Shown here piece by piece: positions 1 to 6,183 of a DNA stretch of 6,183 nt. The DNA comes from Tardiphaga sp. GTDB lineage: Bacteria > Pseudomonadota > Alphaproteobacteria > Rhizobiales > Xanthobacteraceae. Each line of letters starts with the position of its first letter. Positions within the stretch are counted from its first letter, which is position 1. Under the pieces are notes generated by a model that made no database searches, had not been told where the DNA came from, and worked only from the letters and a program-made list of their open reading frames with translations. Location: positions 1-6,183 of the forward strand of contig JAQGJY010000463.1 in assembly GCA_028290325.1 (NCBI GenBank). The letters run 5' to 3'. Both the position numbers and the translations under genes were made by a program.

Positions 1-44
1 GATATCACCGCGATTCCGCGAACCACAATCAAGGGGCTGATACG

Positions 45-443
45 ATGACGCGCGAACTGTTCTGGCTGACATGGACGGTGATCCTCACCGCCGTCATGTG
101 GGTGCCTTACGTTTTGAACCGGCTCCAGGTGCGCGGCCTCAGCGGCGCGATGGCCAATCCGTCGCGCACCGACCGTCCGCAATCGGAATGGGCCAACCGC
201 ATGATGTTCGCCCACGACAACGCCGTCGAAAATCTCATCATTTTCGCGCCTTTGGTATTGATCCTCAATGCCGCCGATTATTCCACCCAATGGACCGTGT
301 TGGCCTGCGCTGTCTATTTCTGGTCACGGCTTGCGCATGTCATCGTCTATACGCTCGGCGTGCCGGTGGTCCGGACCGTGACTTTCACGGTCGGTTTCCT
401 GGCGCAGGTCGTGCTGATGCTGGCGGTGTTCAAGATCGTCTGA
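45..443 (+). CDS. MAPEG family integral membrane protein
   Basis: A 132-residue membrane protein of the MAPEG type (membrane-associated proteins in eicosanoid and glutathione metabolism). Hydrophobic segments lie at about residues 5-25, 60-78, 84-104 and 110-130, giving the usual four-helix topology. The family motif is visible around residues 51-63 as R-x-x-x-A-H-x-N-x-x-E-N (RMMFAHDNAVEN). A second conserved block at about 93-115 contains RLAH, then Y and a further R after GVPVV. The ATG at 45 is preceded by AAGGGG at 31-36 with 8 nt spacing, which supports this start. Length is normal for the bacterial members. Eukaryotic relatives are glutathione transferases or peroxidases; the substrate of bacterial copies like this is generally unknown, so no reaction is assigned. 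It is followed by its own terminator and appears monocistronic within the window. The promoter would lie off the left edge. Confidence 0.9.
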   Translation: MTRELFWLTWTVILTAVMWVPYVLNRLQVRGLSGAMANPSRTDRPQSEWANRMMFAHDNAVENLIIFAPLVLILNAADYSTQWTVLACAVYFWSRLAHVIVYTLGVPVVRTVTFTVGFLAQVVLMLAVFKIV

Positions 444-462
444 CCGTTTCCGCGTTGCAGGC

Positions 463-489
463 AAGGGCCGGGCCAGCGCCCGGCCTTTT
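463..489 (+). terminator. Intrinsic terminator after the MAPEG gene
   Basis: A perfect 8-bp GC-rich stem (GGCCGGGC at 466-473 with GCCCGGCC at 478-485) encloses a CAGC tetraloop. It can be extended by a G-U pair and two A-U pairs at 463-465/486-488. TTTT follows at 486-489. It begins about 20 nt after the MAPEG stop codon and lies between convergent genes. Read from the other strand the hairpin is not followed by a clear T run, so it is a good terminator only for the plus strand. Confidence 0.85.
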
Positions 490-504
490 CGTTGCCGGTC
501 AATC

Positions 505-732
505 TCAGGATTCGTTGGCGCCGACGCCGCGTTCGTCGAGCACCGCCTGCCCCTGCGGCGTCAATTTATAACGATCGCCCTCGCCGTCCTTCGAAGCCGC
601 GGCCTCGATCAACCCGGCCTCGAGCAAAGCCGGCAGCCTCGCCTGCTTGTCGCCGGATAGCATCGTCCCGGCGGATCGCGCGATATCGACCATGACCGAA
701 ATGTCGCTGTCGCTGGGCTCGTGGTCGGTCAT
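505..732 (-). CDS. Small conserved-looking protein with winged-helix-like C-terminal half
   Basis: A 75-residue soluble protein with no signal peptide or membrane segment. Residues 1-10 are acidic and polar. A helix-rich stretch follows at about 11-45 (VMVDIARSAGTMLSG, then ARLPALLEAGLIEA). Residues 52-68 end in GDRYKLTPQGQAVLDERG. The pattern 'LLEAGLIE ... YKLTPQGQAVL' resembles the recognition helix and wing of small winged-helix proteins, where a leucine-rich helix and 'GLI' turn are followed by 'Y-x-L-T-x-x-G'. I recall similar small hypothetical proteins in Bradyrhizobium relatives, but cannot name a family. The start is supported by AGGAG at 742-746 with 9 nt spacing. It lies 57 nt downstream of the GNAT gene on the same strand, so it is probably the last gene of that operon. 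DNA binding is inference only. Confidence 0.72.
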   Translation of the reverse strand: MTDHEPSDSDISVMVDIARSAGTMLSGDKQARLPALLEAGLIEAAASKDGEGDRYKLTPQGQAVLDERGVGANES

Positions 733-789
733 CGGTCGTTGCTCCTGTCGCCAGACAATGCCGCCGGGGCAAAGAGGTTCATCGCGGCC

Positions 790-1209
790 TCAGCCCGCCA
801 GCAACTTGCCCATGCTGATGCGAGGCTCGACGGCGTAACCGAGACGTTGGTAGAACGGCACGACGACGGCGTTGGCCGTGTTGACTTGCAGGTTCACCTT
901 CGGGCATCCCAGCGCCGCCAGCCGCCGCTCGATCTCGACGATCATGGCGCGCGCGACGCCTTGGCGGCGATGCGAGACGCTGACCGCGACGCGCGAAATC
1001 CAGCCGCGATGGCCGTCATAGCCGGCCATCAGCGAGCCGACCACCGCGCCGTGATCCGACGCGACCAGAAACAGCTCAGGCTGATAGGCCAGCTTTTGTG
1101 GGATCGCCAAAGCCGCCGTGTTGCGCGGCGCATCGTCGGCGAATGCCTGCCCCCAGAGTCGTTCGACTCCGGCGAAATCGGCGTCGGTATAGGATGCGAT
1201 CGCGATCAT
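790..1209 (-). CDS. GNAT family N-acetyltransferase, YpeA-like
   Basis: A 139-residue single-domain GNAT enzyme, predicted to move an acetyl group from acetyl-CoA to an amine of unknown identity. The acetyl-CoA loop is visible as RRQGVA at 81-86 (R-x-x-G-x-A), after the beta-4 strand ISRVAVS at 71-77. The C-terminal motif B is FYQRLGY at 119-125, with the usual Tyr at 120. GYDGHRG (63-69) and LGCPKVNLQVN (100-110) closely match what I recall of E. coli YpeA, which is the basis for the subfamily call. The ATG at 1209 has GGGAG at 1216-1220 with 6 nt spacing. It starts 22 nt after the argC stop codon, so co-transcription with argC is likely. YpeA-like enzymes have no firmly assigned substrate; a link to arginine or polyamine metabolism is suggested only by position. 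Confidence 0.93.
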   Translation of the reverse strand: MIAIASYTDADFAGVERLWGQAFADDAPRNTAALAIPQKLAYQPELFLVASDHGAVVGSLMAGYDGHRGWISRVAVSVSHRRQGVARAMIVEIERRLAALGCPKVNLQVNTANAVVVPFYQRLGYAVEPRISMGKLLAG

Positions 1210-1231
1210 CGACGTCTCCCACCAACACCCG

Positions 1232-2182
1232 TCAATCCAGCCCGAGCATCAGCCGCATGTTCTGGACGGCGGCTCCCGACGCGCCCTTGCCGAGATTGTC
1301 GAGCCGGCCGACCAGCACCGCCTGTCGATAGGTCTCGCTCGCGAAGACATACAGTTCGAGCGTGTTGGTCTGGTTCAACGCCTCCGGCTCGATGCGCCCG
1401 CTTTGCAACGTCGCGTCATCGAGCGGCGGCACCGACACATATTGGCTGCCGGCGTAATAGGCCGCGAGCGCCGCGCGCAGATCGGCGCCGCTCGGTTTGC
1501 CGGGGAGATCGTCGAGATGCAGCGGCACCGACACCAGCATGCCCTGCCGGTAGTTGCCGACCGACGGCACAAAAATCGGACGGCGCGTCAGACGCGCATA
1601 AAGCTGCGTCTCGGGCACGTGCTTATGCGCGAAGCCGAGGCCGTAGAGTTCGAACGCCGGTGCGGTGCCGGCCTCGTAGGCTTCGATCATCTGTTTGCCG
1701 CCGCCGGAATAACCACTGACGGCGTTGATCGTCACCGGATGGTCGGCGGCCAGCAATCCCGCATCGACCAACGGCCGGATCAGCGCGATCGCGCCGGTCG
1801 GATAGCAGCCGGGATTGGACACTTTGCGCGCCGCGCGAATCTTGGCGGCCTGATCGGGGGCCAGTTCGGCAAAGCCATAGGTCCAGTCCGGCGCGACGCG
1901 ATAGGCCGTCGAGGCGTCGAGCACTTTCGGCCCCGCCGCGCCCATGCCGTCGATCAACGCGACGGTCGCCTTGGCCGCCTCGTCCGGCAGGCACAGGATG
2001 ACGAGATCGACCTCCGCCATCAGCGCGCGCTTGGCGGCGGGATCCTTGCGCTTGGCGTCGTCGATGAGGCGAACCGCGACATCGCTCTGCGCGGCCAGCC
2101 GTTCCCGAATGCCAAGCCCGGTGGTGCCCGAGCCGCCATCGACGAACACGGTGGGCTTTGTGGTTGTGGGGGTCGCGCTCAT
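1232..2182 (-). CDS. argC: N-acetyl-gamma-glutamyl-phosphate reductase, type 2 (ArgC)
   Basis: ArgC reduces N-acetyl-glutamyl-5-phosphate to the semialdehyde with NADPH, the third step of arginine synthesis, in the cytosol. Numbered from the ATG at 2182 (316 aa), the N-terminal nucleotide-binding loop GSGTTG is at 17-22. The active-site segment SNPGCYPTG is at 122-130, with catalytic Cys126. The C-terminal domain contains HKHVPE at 186-191, probably supplying the catalytic His. The conserved tail GASGAAVQNMRLMLGL is at 300-315. The length of about 310 and the sequence character fit the short type 2 class rather than the longer E. coli-type enzyme. A GTG directly before the ATG (at 2185) is an alternative start that would give 317 aa. 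GGAAGGA at 2191-2197 is 8 nt from the ATG and 5 nt from the GTG, so I prefer the ATG. The start overlaps the paiB stop as TGATG, implying translational coupling. Confidence 0.96.
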   Translation of the reverse strand: MSATPTTTKPTVFVDGGSGTTGLGIRERLAAQSDVAVRLIDDAKRKDPAAKRALMAEVDLVILCLPDEAAKATVALIDGMGAAGPKVLDASTAYRVAPDWTYGFAELAPDQAAKIRAARKVSNPGCYPTGAIALIRPLVDAGLLAADHPVTINAVSGYSGGGKQMIEAYEAGTAPAFELYGLGFAHKHVPETQLYARLTRRPIFVPSVGNYRQGMLVSVPLHLDDLPGKPSGADLRAALAAYYAGSQYVSVPPLDDATLQSGRIEPEALNQTNTLELYVFASETYRQAVLVGRLDNLGKGASGAAVQNMRLMLGLD

Positions 2183-2847
2183 CACATCGGTCCTTCCAAA
2201 GTCACTGTATGGTCGGTCACGGCTTGAGGCCGCATCGCCTGCATCTGAAGCGCGATCTCTCGCGCGCCCGCATGTCGCTGGTGCGACAACGCCGTGGATA
2301 CCGCCGCGTTGTCCGCGTCGGATTTATGCTGGTTGAGCTTGAAGCTGCCCTCGACCTCATCCACCGCCATGACGAATCCGACGATCGCCTTCTTCATCGC
2401 ATCCAGCCGCCCCGCCGTCATCTTCGCCGATGTCCAGACCGGCTTCGGCGCGAGCAGGGTTTCGAACTTGTCCGACAGCGCATCGAGATGCGGCCCGAGA
2501 TCGTCGCCCGAGAGCGCCCGCACCGGCCCGGTCAGATGCACCGCCTGATAGAGCCAGGTCGGCACCTGGTCCGGCGAGGCGTACCAATCGGCCGAGACAT
2601 AGGCATCCGGTCCATTGACGGCCATCACCCACGACATCGTCCCATCGGCGAGCGCCGCCAGCGGATTGTGACGCGCCAGATGAAAGGCGAGCCGCGGCGT
2701 GCCGTCGGCGGCATATTCGATGCAGAAGGGCACCGCCGAGGCGATCGGCTTGCGGCCGTCATGGGCGCAGATGGTGGCGAAACCGCGCGCGGCCGCGAAC
2801 GCCAGGGACGCGCTGCGATCCGGCTGGAACGGTCTGGGGACGTACAT
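2182..2847 (-). CDS. paiB: PaiB-like FMN-binding negative transcriptional regulator family protein
   Basis: A 221-residue soluble protein of the PaiB / FMN_bind_2 family, which has a flavin-reductase-like split barrel. Visible family hallmarks, numbered from the ATG at 2847, are the N-terminal MYVPRPF, ASAVPF at 36-41, HLARHNPLA at 56-64, and GPDAYVSADWY (79-89) followed by VPTWLYQAVHLTG (95-107). Near the C-terminus is VEGSFKLNQHKS at 165-176, the equivalent of the family's 'GK-x-KLSQN' motif. The GTG at 2850 could also start it, but GAGGAG at 2854-2859 is 6 nt from the ATG and only 3 nt from the GTG, and family members begin MYxP. In Bacillus, PaiB is paired with the acetyltransferase PaiA and has been reported to lower sporulation and protease gene expression; whether this homologue binds DNA or flavin is unknown. 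It is first in the proposed operon with argC. Confidence 0.9.
   Translation of the reverse strand: MYVPRPFQPDRSASLAFAAARGFATICAHDGRKPIASAVPFCIEYAADGTPRLAFHLARHNPLAALADGTMSWVMAVNGPDAYVSADWYASPDQVPTWLYQAVHLTGPVRALSGDDLGPHLDALSDKFETLLAPKPVWTSAKMTAGRLDAMKKAIVGFVMAVDEVEGSFKLNQHKSDADNAAVSTALSHQRHAGAREIALQMQAMRPQAVTDHTVTLEGPM
2191..2197 (-). promoter_or_regulatory. argC ribosome-binding site inside paiB
   Basis: On the minus strand GGAAGGA lies 8 nt before the ATG at 2182, within the last codons of paiB. It decides the choice of ATG (2182) over the adjacent GTG (2185). Together with the TGATG stop/start overlap it suggests that argC translation depends at least partly on ribosomes finishing paiB. 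Confidence 0.6.
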
Positions 2848-2852
2848 CACAA

Positions 2853-2872
2853 GCTCCTCGTTCTACAGGAGC
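2853..2872 (-). promoter_or_regulatory. Hairpin that can hide the paiB ribosome-binding site
   Basis: On the minus strand GCTCCT (2872 to 2867) is perfectly complementary to AGGAGC (2858 to 2853), across an 8-nt loop. The second arm contains most of the GAGGAG Shine-Dalgarno sequence (2854-2859) of paiB. If formed in the mRNA it would block ribosome loading. Six base pairs is modest and could be accidental, because any Shine-Dalgarno sequence finds complements easily. Confidence 0.35.
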
Positions 2873-2933
2873 CGCCGGACCGATACGCGTTCTGGAAATC
2901 TGGAAACCAATGCCGCGGATCATATCCGGCGGC
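2871..2933 (-). promoter_or_regulatory. Alternative hairpins in the paiB-argC leader
   Basis: On the minus strand arm A, GCCGCCGGAT (2933 to 2924), can fold with arm B, ATCCGCGGC (2920 to 2912). This gives 9 pairs with one bulged C and a 3-nt loop. The first 9 bases of arm A (GCCGCCGGA) can instead pair without mismatch with arm C, TCCGGCGGC (2879 to 2871). The two structures exclude each other because they share arm A. Arm C overlaps by two bases the upstream arm of the ribosome-site hairpin (2867-2872), so the choice could be passed on to paiB translation. There is no U run after either hairpin, so a transcription terminator is not indicated. The complementarity is certain; that it regulates is inference. 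Confidence 0.35.
2891..2906. repeat. Tandem 8-bp direct repeat in the paiB leader
   Basis: TCTGGAAA occurs twice without a gap (2891-2898 and 2899-2906); on the minus strand it reads TTTCCAGA twice. It lies about 45-60 nt before the paiB start codon, between arms B and C of the leader hairpins. It could be a protein-binding site or a chance duplication. Confidence 0.4.
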
Positions 2934-2946
2934 GGGGGTTGGATGA

Positions 2947-3021
2947 TCAGACGCGCAGAACAGCCCCGGCCGCGATGATGCGGCGACGGCGGGCCTTGGC
3001 GATGGTAGCGACGTTGATCAT
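2947..3021 (-). CDS. Putative 24-codon leader peptide with four consecutive Arg codons
   Basis: An ATG at 3021 opens a 24-codon ORF ending in TGA at 2947-2949. It begins MINVATIAKA, then has four arginines in a row (codons 11-14: CGC CGT CGC CGC), then IIAAGAVLRV. It has no Shine-Dalgarno sequence. However, the predicted transcription start of the promoter at 3028-3056 falls on the A of its ATG, so it could be translated as a leaderless message. It precedes paiB-argC by about 100 nt. The Arg run and an arginine-synthesis gene in the same transcript suggest an arginine-sensing leader peptide. I recall that the rhizobial trp leader ORF also starts at the first transcribed base. Chance is a real alternative: Arg codons are common in non-coding frames of GC-rich DNA. 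Confidence 0.35.
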   Translation of the reverse strand: MINVATIAKARRRRIIAAGAVLRV

Positions 3022-3027
3022 GGCGCG

Positions 3028-3056
3028 GTCATAGGGCCGCGGATGACAGGCGTCAA
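3028..3056 (-). promoter_or_regulatory. Sigma70-type promoter for the paiB-argC operon
   Basis: On the minus strand TTGACG (3056 to 3051) and TATGAC (3033 to 3028) are separated by exactly 17 nt (3034-3050), close to the housekeeping consensus. The expected start point, about 7 nt after the -10 box, is near 3021, giving a 5' leader of about 174 nt before the paiB ATG. The remaining DNA between this promoter and the dedA stop codon (3057-3151) holds no gene I can support. Confidence 0.6.
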
Positions 3057-3151
3057 GATGGTCGTCGGGTGGGCGCGGCGCACAATGCCTGCGGCCGCCC
3101 CCAATGTCATCGCGGACGCCTGTCGCAGCCCGCGCGGCTGATCATCGATAA

Positions 3152-3664
3152 TCAAAACATCATCTTGATGCCGAACATGCCCGGCGCGAGCAGCATCGCC
3201 GCCCACAAAAACGCCGAGCCGAAATTCGCCAGCTGAAACGGCAGCAGCGGCATCTGGACGACGCCCGCCACCAAGGGCGCGGTGGCGCGCAGCGGCCCGG
3301 AAAAGCGCGCGAACACGATGCCGACGACGCCCCATTTCTTCATGAAGGCTTCCGCGCGCGGCAACATGTCGGGATATTTCGACATCGGCCACCAGCCGCC
3401 GATGCGATCGTGGAACCGCGTCCCGATCCAAAAAGACAGCCAGTCGCCAAACGCGGCGCCGAGCGCGCCGGCGATCCAGATCGGCCAGAAGCTGCCGCCG
3501 GCCGCACCCATCAGCGCGCCGATCGCCACCAGCGCGCCCCAGGCTGGAATGATCAGCGACAGGAACGCCAGCGATTCCGCGAAGGCCAGCGCGAAGACGA
3601 TGGGGGCTGCCCATTGCTGATGATCACGGACGAAATCGGTCAGGCTATGAAACATCTCTTCCAT
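3152..3664 (-). CDS. DedA family integral membrane protein, short form
   Basis: A DedA / SNARE-associated family inner-membrane protein, 170 aa from the ATG at 3664. Family members are implicated in membrane homeostasis and lipid-carrier flipping. Hydrophobic segments lie at about residues 20-55, 61-82 and 130-162. Conserved elements seen are E30 in FAES, GDWLSFWIGTR at 73-83, and FARFSGPLRATAPLVAGVVQMP at about 118-139, with R120, P124, R126 and AG at 133-134. Two oddities stand out. The usual 'PG-D/E' turn reads IPAWG (39-43), lacking its acidic residue, and the protein stops soon after LWAAMLLAPG, so the last helix is short and the customary basic tail is absent. The frame is open up to an ATG at 3757, but those 31 extra residues are Arg-rich and not DedA-like. 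AGGA at 3673-3676, 8 nt from the ATG at 3664, supports the shorter form. Confidence 0.88.
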   Translation of the reverse strand: MEEMFHSLTDFVRDHQQWAAPIVFALAFAESLAFLSLIIPAWGALVAIGALMGAAGGSFWPIWIAGALGAAFGDWLSFWIGTRFHDRIGGWWPMSKYPDMLPRAEAFMKKWGVVGIVFARFSGPLRATAPLVAGVVQMPLLPFQLANFGSAFLWAAMLLAPGMFGIKMMF

Positions 3665-3845
3665 GCTCCACGTCCTGCCAGACCGGCGCGCCGGACGCCA
3701 GCCATGCCGGCGAGTCAGATTGGACAGCTTTCCGCATCGTGCTAGGCCGTGGCGCATTCCGCCTCCCGGCCTCGATGCGCGGCGATCCGTGGCATAGTCA
3801 GCGGAGTGATTCGCGCGAAATCCCTCTCCTAAAACAGTAAGACAA
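3665..3845. other. Divergent intergenic region between dedA and parE
   Basis: These 181 nt must hold the 5' signals of both divergent genes. I see no convincing -35/-10 pair for either strand. A perfect 12-bp palindrome CCGGCGCGCCGG lies at 3683-3694, about 18 nt before the dedA start codon. The parE side (3822-3845) is A-rich and has no strong Shine-Dalgarno sequence. If the longer dedA start at 3757 were used, 93 nt of this region would be coding. Confidence 0.5.
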
Positions 3846-5885
<2,040 letters not shown>

Positions 5886-5908
5886 GGCCGCCGTTGGTCG
5901 CTCGGCGC

Positions 5909-5934
5909 ATCTTCCGGACGGGATCGTGCTCTGA
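5909..5934. repeat. Possible degenerate half of a Bradyrhizobium-type palindromic repeat
   Basis: The stretch CATCTTCCGGACGGGATCGT followed by GCTCTGA, just after the parE stop, resembles one arm of the abundant intergenic palindromes of Bradyrhizobium and Rhodopseudomonas, which typically contain 'TTTTCCGG..GGATCATGCTC'. The second arm is not seen here, so this would be a decayed remnant. The resemblance is from memory, with mismatches. Confidence 0.25.
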
Positions 5935-5952
5935 AACGTACAACGTTCGCAC

Positions 5953-6183
5953 TCACGTCGCGGCGGCGACCCTGACCCGTCGCCCGATCTCGGAGCCCTT
6001 CTTCCGCTCGACGATGGCGATGTCGAACTGGCTTTGCAGATCGCACCAGAACTGCGCGCTCATGCCGAGATAGCGGCCGAGCCGCACGGCGGTATCGGCG
6101 GTGATCGCGCGGCGCGCGTTGAGAATGTCCGTGATGCGGCCGGATGGCACGCCGATATCGAGCGCGAGGCGGCTGGCGCTCAA
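5953..6183 (-). CDS. higA: HigA-type antitoxin, helix-turn-helix (partial, 5' end missing)
   Basis: The C-terminal 76-77 codons of an XRE-family HigA/VapI-like antitoxin, running off the right edge. The frame is open to the last base, where the first visible codon is TTG (an internal Leu, not a true start). The helix-turn-helix is LALDIGVPSGRITDILNARR (about visible residues 6-25), followed by AITADTAVRLGRYLGMSAQFWCDLQSQFDI. That segment is diagnostic of HigA: 'RAITADTA-RL-RY-G-S--FW--LQ--(Y/F)D'. Full-length relatives have about 95-105 residues, so only some 20-30 are missing. Such proteins neutralise a HigB ribosome-dependent mRNase and repress their own operon by binding its operator. In the usual order higB precedes higA, so the toxin gene should lie beyond 6183 on the same strand. 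The basic tail ERKKGSEIGRRVRVAAAT is typical variable sequence. Confidence 0.88.
   Translation of the reverse strand: MSASRLALDIGVPSGRITDILNARRAITADTAVRLGRYLGMSAQFWCDLQSQFDIAIVERKKGSEIGRRVRVAAAT

Noticed and set aside
721..1719. 332-codon plus-strand open frame
   Set aside because: It lies antisense to the GNAT gene and argC, is very rich in Arg/Ala/Pro, and shows no family motif. It is a typical GC-rich shadow.
1403..2227. 274-codon plus-strand open frame
   Set aside because: It is antisense to argC, whose active-site motifs are unmistakable. The product is Arg/His/Gly-rich with no recognisable domain.
2158..2946. 262-codon plus-strand open frame
   Set aside because: It is antisense to paiB and part of the argC leader region; the composition is an Arg-rich shadow.
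3126..3140. Hairpin CAGCC-CGCGC-GGCTG considered as a dedA terminator
   Set aside because: The stem is only 5 bp and no T run follows on the minus strand.
3018..3614. 198-codon minus-strand open frame overlapping dedA
   Set aside because: It is in a different frame from the clear DedA protein, is Arg-rich and has no hydrophobic helices. Its tail running into the 2947-3021 mini-ORF by an ATGA overlap appears accidental.
3719..3747. TTGGAC with a 17-nt spacer to TAGGCC considered as a parE promoter
   Set aside because: The -10 match is poor and I see no supporting element.
5935..5947. AACGT-ACA-ACGTT hairpin after parE
   Set aside because: Five mostly weak pairs, with no T run. It is not a convincing terminator.

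Overview
This is an ordinary-looking chromosomal stretch of a GC-rich alphaproteobacterium (roughly 60-65 % G+C by eye). The ParE sequence, the short type 2 ArgC, the paiB-like and DedA genes, and a degenerate repeat resembling the palindromic elements of Bradyrhizobium/Rhodopseudomonas all point to Hyphomicrobiales, probably the Bradyrhizobium/Rhodopseudomonas/Nitrobacter family. That placement is inferred from remembered sequence character, not from a search. I see no rRNA, tRNA, transposon or CRISPR array.

Layout. At the left edge a MAPEG-family membrane protein (45-443, +) ends in a clear intrinsic terminator (463-489). It converges on a minus-strand gene group read from right to left: an FMN-binding PaiB-like protein (2182-2847), argC (1232-2182), a YpeA-like GNAT acetyltransferase (790-1209) and a small winged-helix-like protein (505-732). 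These four genes are tightly spaced (stop/start overlap, 22 nt, 57 nt) and probably form one operon. A separate minus-strand DedA-family membrane protein (3152-3664) lies upstream of that group. It is divergent from parE (3846-5885, +), the ATPase/TOPRIM subunit of topoisomerase IV. At the right edge is the 3' part of a HigA-type antitoxin on the minus strand (5953-6183), cut by the window end and convergent with parE.

The most interesting part is the roughly 300-nt gap between dedA and paiB. On the minus strand it holds a good sigma70-type promoter (TTGACG, 17 nt, TATGAC; 3028-3056) whose predicted start point falls on the A of an ATG. That ATG opens a 24-codon ORF (2947-3021) with four consecutive arginine codons. 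Downstream are two mutually exclusive hairpins that share one arm, and then a hairpin that can hide the paiB ribosome-binding site. Because the operon carries argC, this reads like an arginine-responsive leader. It is a hypothesis from sequence only: in GC-rich DNA both Arg runs and GC-rich pairings arise easily by chance.

Functionally, argC catalyses the third step of arginine synthesis, and arginine is a precursor of polyamines. PaiB and a GNAT acetyltransferase form the pai pair in Bacillus, which has been tied to polyamine acetylation and to negative regulation. Their grouping around argC may therefore be meaningful, but the GNAT here looks more like YpeA than PaiA.
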